DNA of 7,411 nucleotides from REEB426 sp964551975 (lineage in GTDB: Bacteria; Actinomycetota; Actinomycetes; S36-B12). This document shows, in pieces, positions 1 through 7,411 of the stretch. A program made the translations under genes and the position numbers. The stretch's first letter is position 1. Every line of letters begins with the position of its first letter. The stretch spans positions 1 to 7,411 of the forward strand of contig CAZKFI010000093.1 of NCBI GenBank assembly GCA_964551975.1, given 5' to 3'. The notes below the pieces were generated by a model. That model was not told where the DNA came from, ran no database searches, and worked only from the letters and a program-made list of their open reading frames with translations.

Positions 1-1057
<1,057 letters not shown>

Positions 1058-1093
1058 CTTCCGATGCTAACGGGCTGGGGGACGAGCCGGCTA

Positions 1094-2029
1094 TCACCCG
1101 GGTCCGATGACGTTTCGTAGTGGCTGACCTACCCGCCAGGCCCGAAGTTGGTCCTGCACTAAGGCTCGAAGAAGGATGGGAAATGCATCGGTATGACCAC
1201 CGACATGCGGCGTGATCAGCAGGTTTGGGCAGCCCCACAGGGGATGGTCGGCAGGTAGCGGCTCGGGGTCGGTGACGTCCAGCGCGGCACGCAATCGTCC
1301 CGTGTTCAGCTCCGCGATGAGGGCGTCTGTCTGCACGACCGGCCCTCGAGCTACGTTGATGAGAAGCGCGCCGTCACCCAGCTGAGCGAGGAAGGTTGCA
1401 TCGACCATGCCGACCGTGGTCGGCAGCTGTGGCACCGCAAGGATGACTATGTCGGCCCTTGGCAGGAGGTCGGGAAGTTCACTGGCGGCGCGGATACCGG
1501 TTCGCGCGGTCGTTGCTACCAGGGTGACATCACAGGCGAATGCGGTGAAGCGTTCAGCGATACAGCACCCAACGGGTCCAGCCCCGATGATGAGTACCTG
1601 CTTGCCCGCTAGTGCTTGGCCTTGGCGGTGGTTCCAGGAACGATGCACCTGGTCTCGGGCGGCAACGTCGATTCGTCGACCTACGGCGATAGCAAGACCG
1701 ACTGCGAGTTCGGCGGTACTGGCCTCGTGCACGCCGGTGGCATTGCACAAGGTGACGCCGTGCCCGGACGCCCGACATTGCTGCACCACGGACAGGGCAT
1801 GCTCGAAGCCAATGGTGGGTAACTGCACGACTTCTATCTGAGGCATCTCGGCGAGCAAGGCAATACTGCTAGATGGGCCCATGTAGGTCGGGACATAAAA
1901 GCCAACGCCCGTCAGTGGTGCACCGGCCGCCAGACCAAGGGCTTGGCGAGGGTCATCGGCGTACACCACGCAGTTCGGGTCATCCGCGATGGCGCCGACT
2001 ACCTGCGGCACTAGGGCACGCAGCATCAC
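1094..2029 (-). CDS. D-isomer-specific 2-hydroxyacid dehydrogenase, substrate unknown
   Basis: A complete 311-residue member of the D-2-hydroxyacid dehydrogenase family, which interconverts 2-keto acids and D-2-hydroxy acids using NAD(P)(H); it is probably cytosolic. The catalytic trio is visible as R228 (NVARGPVV), E256 (TDPEPLP) and H275 (ITPHVGGH). The Rossmann domain starts around residue 141, with GAGPVG at 149-154. The strand that normally ends in an acidic residue binding the NAD ribose reads VTLVATTARTG (168-178). It lacks that acid and carries R176, which hints at NADP(H) use, as in glyoxylate/hydroxypyruvate reductases; this is inference. The substrate domain is residues 1 to about 105 plus the C-terminal tail. 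The gene starts at GTG 2029, directly after the gatB TGA, or at ATG 2026. No strong ribosome site is seen, so translation is probably coupled to gatB. It ends in tandem stops, TGA-TAG. It could act on glyoxylate, hydroxypyruvate, 3-phosphoglycerate or a branched-chain keto acid; the neighbour ilvD does not decide this. Confidence 0.9.
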   Translation of the reverse strand: MMLRALVPQVVGAIADDPNCVVYADDPRQALGLAAGAPLTGVGFYVPTYMGPSSSIALLAEMPQIEVVQLPTIGFEHALSVVQQCRASGHGVTLCNATGVHEASTAELAVGLAIAVGRRIDVAARDQVHRSWNHRQGQALAGKQVLIIGAGPVGCCIAERFTAFACDVTLVATTARTGIRAASELPDLLPRADIVILAVPQLPTTVGMVDATFLAQLGDGALLINVARGPVVQTDALIAELNTGRLRAALDVTDPEPLPADHPLWGCPNLLITPHVGGHTDAFPILLRALVQDQLRAWRVGQPLRNVIGPG

Positions 2030-3547
2030 TCACTCGCTAACGCCGAGACGTTCCATGAGTAGTTCCCGCACTCGGCCGGCATCAGCCTGCCCACGGGTGG
2101 CTTTCATGACGGCCCCGACGATGGCACCGGCAGCCTGCACTTTGCCACTCTTGATCTTTTCCGCAACATCTGGCTGTTCCGCTAACGCTGCGTCGATCGC
2201 GGCTAGGAGTGGTCCGTCATCACTGACGACGGCGAGCCCGCGTCCAGCGATGACCGCATCGACATCGCCTTCGCCAGCGAGAATCCCTTCAATAACCTGA
2301 CGAGCAAGTTTGTCATTGAGGTCTCCACTGGCAATGCGCTCTTCAAGGCGAACGAGTTGGGTCGGCGCAATCGCCAGGTCCGTCAGGTCAACGCCCTGCT
2401 CATTGGCGATTCGGAGCAGTTCACCGGTCCACCACTTACGGGCAGCGGCGGGTGTGGCACCAGCGGCAATCGTCTCGGTGACGAGGTCTATCGCGCCGGC
2501 ATTGACGAGGGTCTGCATCTCCAACTCCGAGAGTGACCATTCCTCACGAAGACGGGCCCGTCGAACTGAAGGGGCTTCCGGCAGTGTTGAGCGCAGCTGC
2601 TCAATCCAGGTCGGGCTCGGCGCAATGGGAACCAGATCCGGTTCAGGGAAATAGCGATAGTCCTCGGCGTGCTCTTTCGAACGTCCTGACGTGGAACGCC
2701 CGGTGTCCTCGTGGAAATGTCGAGTCTCCTGCACTACCCGCCCGCCGGCATCCAGAACTGCCGCCTGTCGCTCGATCTCGGAGCGCACGGCACGCTCGAC
2801 GCTTCGCAGGGAGTTCACGTTCTTCGTCTCGCTACGGGTTCCCCACGCCTGGCCAGGAAGATTGAGGGAGAGGTTGGCATCGCAGCGCAGGGAGCCCTCC
2901 TCCATGCGAACATCGGAGACTCCGAGTGCGCGCATCAGGTCACGCAGTTCAGTGACATAGGCCCGGGCCACCTCCGGCGCCAGTGCTCCAGTGCCAACTA
3001 CCGGCTTGGTGACAATTTCGATGAGCGGGATTCCGGCGCGGTTGTAGTCGACTAGGGAGTAGTCCGCTCCATGGATACGACCGGTAGCACCGCCAGCATG
3101 TGTGAGTTTGCCGGTGTCCTCTTCCATGTGAACGCGCTCGATCTCTACACGAATGGAAACTGGGCCGTCCTCAGATTCCACTATGACGTCCAGGTAGCCA
3201 TTGGTGCATAGGGGTTCGTCGTACTGGCTGACCTGGTAGTCCTTCGGCATGTCCGGGTAGAAGTAATTCTTTCGCGCAAAGCGACACCACGTTGCAATCT
3301 CACAGTTCAATGCCAAACCGATGCGGATCGTGGATTCCACGGCCATTTCATTCACCACCGGCAAGGACCCGGGTAGACCGAGGCAAACCGGGCACACCTG
3401 CGTGTTGGGCGCGGCACCAAAGGCGGTAGAACAGCCGCAGAACATCTTCGACGCAGTACCGAGTTCAACGTGCACTTCCAAGCCGATCACCGGCTCGTAG
3501 CGACTGATCGCCTCGGCGAAGGGCAGGTACTCATCCACTGTCTTCAT
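2030..3547 (-). CDS. gatB: Asp-tRNA(Asn)/Glu-tRNA(Gln) amidotransferase subunit B
   Basis: GatB binds the mischarged tRNA and uses ATP to activate the side-chain carboxylate, which then accepts ammonia delivered from GatA. The product has 505 residues, somewhat over the usual 475-500. Visible landmarks are VIGLEVHVEL (20-29), the zinc-type cysteines C37, C39, C52 and C55 (FCGC and VCPVC), KNYFYPDMPKDYQVSQYD (93-110), HMEEDTGK (140-147) and DYNRAGIPLIEIVTKP (167-182). DYRYFPEPDL (296-305) follows, and then a helical, YqeY-like tRNA-binding tail from about residue 330 to the end with NDKLARQV and KATRGQADAGRVREL. The ATG at 3547 is chosen because GAGGA sits 7 bases upstream and because the conserved region begins about 20 residues in. 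The same frame is open for 34 more codons into gatA, but that stretch is unlike GatB. The gene lies 10 bases after gatA, and its ribosome site overlaps the gatA stop. Confidence 0.97.
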   Translation of the reverse strand: MKTVDEYLPFAEAISRYEPVIGLEVHVELGTASKMFCGCSTAFGAAPNTQVCPVCLGLPGSLPVVNEMAVESTIRIGLALNCEIATWCRFARKNYFYPDMPKDYQVSQYDEPLCTNGYLDVIVESEDGPVSIRVEIERVHMEEDTGKLTHAGGATGRIHGADYSLVDYNRAGIPLIEIVTKPVVGTGALAPEVARAYVTELRDLMRALGVSDVRMEEGSLRCDANLSLNLPGQAWGTRSETKNVNSLRSVERAVRSEIERQAAVLDAGGRVVQETRHFHEDTGRSTSGRSKEHAEDYRYFPEPDLVPIAPSPTWIEQLRSTLPEAPSVRRARLREEWSLSELEMQTLVNAGAIDLVTETIAAGATPAAARKWWTGELLRIANEQGVDLTDLAIAPTQLVRLEERIASGDLNDKLARQVIEGILAGEGDVDAVIAGRGLAVVSDDGPLLAAIDAALAEQPDVAEKIKSGKVQAAGAIVGAVMKATRGQADAGRVRELLMERLGVSE

Positions 3548-3551
3548 GCTT

Positions 3552-3559
3552 GGATCCTC
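3552..3559 (-). promoter_or_regulatory. gatB ribosome-binding site overlapping the gatA stop
   Basis: The minus strand reads GAGGATCC. GAGGA (3555-3559) lies 7 bases before ATG 3547 and includes two bases of the gatA TGA stop (3558-3560). It fixes the gatB start and resembles the gatC site in sequence and spacing. Confidence 0.75.
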
Positions 3560-5063
3560 ATAACTGCGGTGCCTCGTCCAGTAGAGGGTGTCCCCACCGA
3601 TCAAGGAGTGCCGATTCCAAGGCAGCACCCACCAGATAGCACCGCTCATCGGCCATCGGCGGGGCCATGATCTGCAGGCCTACGGGGAGGCCATCCTCGG
3701 GTGCCAGACCAATGGGGAGTGACATTGCTGCGTTACCCGCCAGATTCACCGGAATGGTTGCGATGTCATTGAGGTACATGGCGAGCGGATCGTCGACTTT
3801 CTCACCGATGGTGAATGCCGTCGTGGGAGCTGTCGGTGAGATGAGAACATCGGCCTGCTCGAAGGCGGCTGCGAAGTCGCGGGAGATCAGCGTTCGCACC
3901 TTCTGCGCCTGACCGTAGTACGCGTCGTAGTAACCGCTGGACAGAGCGTAGGTGCCAAGCATGATTCGTCGCTTGACCTCGGCACCAAAACCAGCCTCAC
4001 GGGTCAGTGACATGACCTGTTCCACGGTGCGAGCACCGTCGTCACCGACACGCAACCCATAGCGCATCCCATCGAAGCGGGCCAGGTTGCTCGACGCCTC
4101 GGATGGCAGGATCAGGTAGTAGGCGCCGAGGGCATAGGTGAAGTTCGGACACTGCACATCGACGATCTGGGCACCAAGATCTGTCAGGATGCCCACAGCC
4201 TCCTCGAATCGGCTGCGTACACCTGCTTGATACCCGTCGCCGTTGAGTTCACGAATCAGTCCGATGCGCAGCCCACGCACATCCGCTTTCCGAGCGGCAG
4301 CCACCACATCCGGCACCGGCGCATTGATCGACGTCGAGTCACGTGGGTCGTGACCCGCGATGACTGCGTGCAGCAGAGCCGTGTCCAGCACCGTGCGTGC
4401 GCAGGGGCCAGCTTGGTCCAGTGACGAGGCCAACGCCACCAGCCCGAAACGCGACACGGCACCGTAGGTGGGTTTCATGCCGACGGTGCCGGTGACGGCG
4501 GCGGGTTGCCGGATCGACCCACCGGTGTCACTACCGATGGCCAGGGGTGCCTCGTAGGCAGCGAGAGCGGCGGCCGATCCCCCACCGGACCCGCCGGGAA
4601 TTCGGGTGAGGTCCCACGGATTGTGCGTTGGGCCGTACGCCGAGTGCTCCGTGGATGAGCCCATCGCAAACTCGTCCATATTCGTCTTGCCGAGTAGCAC
4701 GATGTCCGCAGCACGTAGTCGTTCCACCACGGTGGCGTCATAGGCCGGTATCCAGCCGCGCAAGATGCCTGAACCGCAGGTTGTCGGTATGCCCTTGGTC
4801 GTCAAAACGTCCTTGCAGGCGATGGGTACCCCAGCCAACGGACCAAGTGCAGCTCCACTGAGCCGTCGTGCATCGATATCGGCTGCGTGCGCGAGTGCCT
4901 GCTCGGCGGTGACCTGCAGAAACGCGTGGACTCGCTCATCCACTGCATCAATACGGTCAAGGTGCGCCTTGGTCACCTCGACCGCGGAGACTTCGCCAGC
5001 CGCAATCGCTGCTGCGAGCACGTTGGCGGATTGGCGGATCAGATCCGCATCAGCTGTCGACAT
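3558..5063 (-). CDS. gatA: Asp-tRNA(Asn)/Glu-tRNA(Gln) amidotransferase subunit A (glutamine amidase)
   Basis: GatA hydrolyses glutamine and channels the ammonia to GatB for transamidation of Glu-tRNA(Gln) and, in many bacteria, Asp-tRNA(Asn). The product has 501 residues, normal for the family. The amidase-signature catalytic triad is complete: K84 (IACKD), the cis-serine S159 in GGSGGGSA (157-164) and the nucleophile S183 in SDTGGSIRQPAA (178-189). Their spacings of 75 and 24 residues match those I recall for the GatA of known structure from Staphylococcus aureus. Other family stretches are LGKTNMDEFAMGSS (124-137), VGMKPTYGAVSRFGL (195-209) and SSGYYDAYY (375-383). ATG 5063 is chosen because GAGG lies 6 bases upstream and the conserved N-terminus follows. 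The frame is open for 26 codons further upstream, but these overlap gatC and do not look like GatA. Only one base separates it from the gatC stop, so translational coupling is likely. Confidence 0.98.
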   Translation of the reverse strand: MSTADADLIRQSANVLAAAIAAGEVSAVEVTKAHLDRIDAVDERVHAFLQVTAEQALAHAADIDARRLSGAALGPLAGVPIACKDVLTTKGIPTTCGSGILRGWIPAYDATVVERLRAADIVLLGKTNMDEFAMGSSTEHSAYGPTHNPWDLTRIPGGSGGGSAAALAAYEAPLAIGSDTGGSIRQPAAVTGTVGMKPTYGAVSRFGLVALASSLDQAGPCARTVLDTALLHAVIAGHDPRDSTSINAPVPDVVAAARKADVRGLRIGLIRELNGDGYQAGVRSRFEEAVGILTDLGAQIVDVQCPNFTYALGAYYLILPSEASSNLARFDGMRYGLRVGDDGARTVEQVMSLTREAGFGAEVKRRIMLGTYALSSGYYDAYYGQAQKVRTLISRDFAAAFEQADVLISPTAPTTAFTIGEKVDDPLAMYLNDIATIPVNLAGNAAMSLPIGLAPEDGLPVGLQIMAPPMADERCYLVGAALESALLDRWGHPLLDEAPQL

Positions 5064-5064
5064 C

Positions 5065-5361
5065 TCAGACCTCGTCCAAGATTCGCGGCACGCGGAAGCG
5101 ATCGTCCTGCCATGCGGGCGCTGCCGCTGCCACGTCTGCAATGGGCAGCGAGGGCGTGGCTACATCGGCACGAAAGACGTTCTGCATCGGGATGGGATGG
5201 GACGTAGGTGGGATGTCGTCGGCAGCAACCTCACTCACTCGGGCGACCGCCTGCAGGATCACGTCCAGTTGCCCCGCGTAGTGATCAAGCTCTGTTTCAC
5301 TGAGCTCCAGACGTGCGAGGCGAGCCAGGTGTTCGGTCTCTGCTCGGGTGATTCCAGCCAC
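5065..5361 (-). CDS. gatC: Asp-tRNA(Asn)/Glu-tRNA(Gln) amidotransferase subunit C
   Basis: GatC is a small belt-like subunit that wraps around and stabilises the GatA-GatB pair in the tRNA-dependent amidotransferase. The product has 98 residues, the normal size. The N-terminal helical part (ITRAETEHLARLARLELSE, residues 4-22, then the helix ending near residue 45) and the extended segment with the family features DIPPTSHP and NVFRADVA (residues 49-68) are both visible. The start is GTG at 5361, with AGGA 7 bases upstream; there is no ATG at the expected N-terminus. It follows ligA by 9 bases and ends one base before the gatA start. Its position directly before gatA and gatB supports the call, because the sequence alone is short. 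Confidence 0.95.
   Translation of the reverse strand: MAGITRAETEHLARLARLELSETELDHYAGQLDVILQAVARVSEVAADDIPPTSHPIPMQNVFRADVATPSLPIADVAAAAPAWQDDRFRVPRILDEV
5070..5073 (-). promoter_or_regulatory. gatA ribosome-binding site inside the end of gatC
   Basis: The minus strand has GAGG 6 bases before ATG 5063, within the last codons of gatC. It favours this ATG over the longer in-frame reading and fits coupled translation of gatC and gatA. Confidence 0.7.
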
Positions 5362-5365
5362 GCAA

Positions 5366-5373
5366 GGATCCTA
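5366..5373 (-). promoter_or_regulatory. gatC ribosome-binding site overlapping the ligA stop
   Basis: The minus strand reads TAGGATCC. AGGA (5369-5372) is a Shine-Dalgarno core placed 7 bases before the GTG start of gatC. The TAG is the ligA stop codon, so ligA ribosomes terminate on top of the gatC ribosome site. This supports GTG 5361 as the start. Confidence 0.75.
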
Positions 5374-7411
5374 GGCCTCAGCGCTCTCGGTGCGGTGAGC
5401 CAGTGCAGCCTGCAGGCCCGACTCCAGCAGAGCTGCGAACCCCTGCGGACCAACGACTGGAACTCCGAGCGCAAGTGCCTTGTCGAGCTTGGATCCGGCA
5501 TTCTCCCCGGCGACCACGAGGTCAGTCTTCTTGGATACCGACCCTGCGGCTTTGCCACCACGGTCGGTTACCGCGGCAGTGGCTCCGTCACGGGTGAAGC
5601 CAGGCAGCGATCCTGTGATCACGATGGTGAGTCCCTGCAGCGGGCCAGGTTCACTATCAACCCGCTCTTCAGCAAGTTGCACACCGTTGGCGTACCACTT
5701 CTCCACCACGTCCCGATGCCAGTCCACTGCAAACCACTCGCGGACCGCCTCGGCGATAACGGTACCGACACCATCAACCTGCGAGAGCTCATCAACTTCA
5801 GCATCGGCGATCGCCCGCAAGGAGCCATAGGCCCGAGCCAATGCCTGCGCCGCAGTTGGCCCGACATGGCGGATGGATAACGCGACCAGTACGCGCCAGA
5901 GCGGTCGACTCCGAGCCGCCTGAATCTGGGTGAGCATCGCACGAGCGTTCTCACCCAATTGAGTACCGGTTTCTCCCTTTCCAGGTTCACGAGTAAAGAA
6001 CGCACACCGCAGCAGGTCCTGCTCAGTGAGCGCGAAGAGATCCCCCTCGTCCTGCACCAGGCCGCAGTCCAGCAGCGCGGCCGCCGCCTTATCGCCAAGT
6101 CCTTCTATGTCCAAGGCACCCCGAGAGGCAACATGGGCGAGGCGTTCACGGAGTTGCGCAGGGCAGCTTCGAGCATTCGGGCACCGGATGTCCTTGTCGC
6201 CGGCTTTTTCCGGACGTAACTGCGTTGCACAGTTCGGGCAGTGAGTTGGCATCACGAAGGCGTATTCGGCACCCGTTCGCAGTTCCACCACCGGGCCTAG
6301 GACTTCGGGAATGACGTCACCGGCCTTACGAAGGAACACCATGTCGCCGATGAGCACTCCCTTGCGCACGACTTCATCGGCGTTATGCAGGGTTGCCATG
6401 CTCACTGTGGATCCGGCAACACGTACCGGCTCCATCACCGCAAAGGGCGTCACTCGTCCCGTGCGACCAACATTGACTGCGATATCGAGTAAGCGCGTGC
6501 GCACCACCTCGGGTGGATATTTGTAGGCAATAGCCCACCGAGGGGCGCGCGAGGTCTCACCCAGTTGACTCTGCACCGCCAGGTCGTCGACCTTGACCAC
6601 CACTCCGTCAATCTCATGTTCCACGTCGTGGCGATGTTCGCCGTAGTAGTCGATATAGGCGCGCACCGCGGCGGCGTCGGCCACGACCTTGGCACGATCA
6701 CTGGTGGGTAGGCCGAGGCTGGCCAGCAGTGCATACCCTTCGGATTGCCGGTTGATCGCTGCTCCATCGACTGCCCCGATCCCATGGACGGTGAAGCGCA
6801 GTTCACCGAGTCGCCCGATTGCAAGATCGAGCTCCCTACGCAGTCGCTCGACACGGGCCTTGCCACGCTCCCCAGTACCCGCGGCCTCAGCAAGATCTTC
6901 CTGACGGCGGTCGATGCGCTGCCGCAGGGAACCGGCTGCCGCGTTGCGGGGATTGGCGAATGGGCTTGCACCCAGGGCCAACTGCTCGGCGTTCAAGCGC
7001 TCGAATGCCGCGACGGGGAAGAACACTTCACCTCGTACCTCGAGCAGGGGTGGAATCTTGCCGCCTTTGGCTGCCTTCAGGGTCTTGGGTACGGCGTCGA
7101 TGAAGCTGGCATTGAAGGTGACGTCTTCACCGACGCGACCATCGCCACGGGTCGCCAAGGTGCGCAGGCGTCCGTCGACGTAGACGGCGTCAACCGCGAG
7201 GCCATCGATCTTAAGTTCGCACAGGAAGTCCCCCACCTGCCCTGCACCCTTGACTACCCGTTGCAGCCACGACTGCAGTTCGTCATCAGTGAATGCGTTA
7301 TCCAAGGAGTACATGCGCACCAGGTGCTCCACCGGTGCGAACATCTCCGATCGGCGACCACCGACACTCAACGTCGGAGAATCCCCGGTCTGCAGTTGTG
7401 GGTACCGCTCT
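5371..7411 (-). CDS. ligA: NAD+-dependent DNA ligase LigA, 679 C-terminal residues (5' end beyond window)
   Basis: LigA seals nicks in duplex DNA using NAD+ as AMP donor, in Okazaki-fragment joining and repair. The frame stays open to the right edge: the visible start ERYPQLQTGDSPT matches the end of domain Ia in the family, so only about 45 residues are missing. Numbered from the TTG codon at 7369-7371, which is not the true start, the adenylated lysine is K54 in LKIDG. TRGDGRVGED (75-84), EVRGEV (111-116), EIDGVVVK (253-260) and YKYPPE (283-288) follow. The OB-fold is about 290-370. A Cys4 zinc finger has C378, C381, C397 and C403. The helix-hairpin-helix domain runs to about 560, with IRHVGPTAAQAL and VDGVGTVIAEAV. 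A BRCT domain spans 578-657. The protein is longer than usual because of an extra segment after NPRNAAAGSLRQ. It is the first gene of the unit seen here; its promoter lies outside. Confidence 0.97.
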   Translation of the reverse strand, partial: ERYPQLQTGDSPTLSVGGRRSEMFAPVEHLVRMYSLDNAFTDDELQSWLQRVVKGAGQVGDFLCELKIDGLAVDAVYVDGRLRTLATRGDGRVGEDVTFNASFIDAVPKTLKAAKGGKIPPLLEVRGEVFFPVAAFERLNAEQLALGASPFANPRNAAAGSLRQRIDRRQEDLAEAAGTGERGKARVERLRRELDLAIGRLGELRFTVHGIGAVDGAAINRQSEGYALLASLGLPTSDRAKVVADAAAVRAYIDYYGEHRHDVEHEIDGVVVKVDDLAVQSQLGETSRAPRWAIAYKYPPEVVRTRLLDIAVNVGRTGRVTPFAVMEPVRVAGSTVSMATLHNADEVVRKGVLIGDMVFLRKAGDVIPEVLGPVVELRTGAEYAFVMPTHCPNCATQLRPEKAGDKDIRCPNARSCPAQLRERLAHVASRGALDIEGLGDKAAAALLDCGLVQDEGDLFALTEQDLLRCAFFTREPGKGETGTQLGENARAMLTQIQAARSRPLWRVLVALSIRHVGPTAAQALARAYGSLRAIADAEVDELSQVDGVGTVIAEAVREWFAVDWHRDVVEKWYANGVQLAEERVDSEPGPLQGLTIVITGSLPGFTRDGATAAVTDRGGKAAGSVSKKTDLVVAGENAGSKLDKALALGVPVVGPQGFAALLESGLQAALAHRTESAEA
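5401..5640 (-). other. LigA C-terminal BRCT domain
   Basis: It encodes LQGLTIVITGSLPGFTRD and later GGKAAGSVSKKTDLVVAG and GSKLDKALALGVPVV, the standard BRCT fold sequence found at the end of bacterial NAD+ ligases. Only about nine residues follow it before the TAG stop. Confidence 0.9.
6163..6240 (-). other. LigA Cys4 zinc-finger segment
   Basis: This part of ligA encodes CPNC, then 15 residues to CPNARSC, followed by PAQL. It is the four-cysteine zinc finger that links the OB-fold to the helix-hairpin-helix domain in NAD+-dependent ligases. All four ligands are present, so the ligase is expected to be functional. Confidence 0.9.
6787..6918 (-). other. Charged, probably helical insertion in the LigA adenylation domain
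   Basis: In most LigA proteins about 15 residues separate NPRN-AAGSLRQ from the HGIG/YGIG motif. Here 44 residues do so (residues 152-195 counted from the TTG at 7371), an excess of about 29. The segment is rich in Arg, Glu and Lys. Its second half, ARVERLRRELDLAIGRL, has leucines spaced as in an amphipathic helix or short coiled coil. The reading frame and flanking motifs are intact, so this is an in-frame insertion and not a sequencing slip. The usual length is from memory of the family; its spread among actinobacteria was not checked. Confidence 0.7.

Noticed and set aside
1058..1093. Possible terminator between the dehydrogenase gene and ilvD
   Set aside because: There is an 8-base palindrome AGCCGGCT (1085-1092) but no loop-forming inverted repeat of useful length and no T-run.
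3548..3649. N-terminal extension of GatB by 34 residues
   Set aside because: It lies within gatA coding sequence and is unlike GatB. ATG 3547 has an excellent GAGGA site.
5064..5141. N-terminal extension of GatA by 26 residues
   Set aside because: It would overlap gatC, has no ribosome site and does not resemble GatA N-termini. ATG 5063 has a good GAGG upstream.
4765..5880. Long plus-strand open frame of 371 codons opposite gatA, gatC and ligA
   Set aside because: It runs antisense across three well-supported genes and their junctions, and its translation shows no recognisable domain. Long antisense frames are common in GC-rich coding DNA.
7369..7371. TTG as the start codon of ligA
   Set aside because: The frame continues upstream to the window edge with ERYPQLQTGDSPT, which matches conserved LigA sequence, so the true start lies outside.

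Overview
The window is a compact, single-direction stretch of bacterial chromosome in which every gene reads on the minus strand. In transcription order (right to left) these are ligA (5' end outside the window), gatC, gatA, gatB, a D-2-hydroxyacid dehydrogenase gene, and ilvD (3' end outside the window). The protein sequences point to an actinobacterium. The dihydroxy-acid dehydratase closely resembles, as I recall them, the mycobacterial IlvD sequences. LigA, GatA and GatB carry actinobacterial-type signatures, and G+C looks to be around 60% by eye. I cannot name the genus. The moderate G+C argues against the very high-GC groups such as Streptomyces.

Layout: 5371-7411 is NAD+-dependent DNA ligase, running off the right edge. 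5065-5361 is gatC, 3558-5063 gatA and 2030-3547 gatB. Together these three encode the whole GatCAB tRNA-dependent amidotransferase. 1094-2029 is a D-2-hydroxyacid dehydrogenase of unknown substrate. 1-1057 is the N-terminal 352 residues of dihydroxy-acid dehydratase, running off the left edge. The gaps between genes are 9, 1, 10, 0 and 36 bases, so this looks like one transcription unit with strong translational coupling. No gene-free stretch exceeds 36 bases. I see no RNA gene, mobile element, CRISPR array or convincing terminator.

The genes cover DNA nick sealing (LigA), conversion of Glu-tRNA(Gln) and possibly Asp-tRNA(Asn) to the amidated forms (GatCAB), and branched-chain amino acid synthesis (IlvD). 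The dehydrogenase between gatB and ilvD is the only member whose role the sequence does not settle. All visible catalytic residues are intact and no frameshifts were found.

This is essentially a housekeeping region and I do not see a novel system. The points most worth checking are an extra charged, probably helical segment of about 29 residues in the LigA adenylation domain, the dehydrogenase with an atypical cofactor-site sequence, and the in-frame junction of gatB and that dehydrogenase gene, which are separated only by one TGA.
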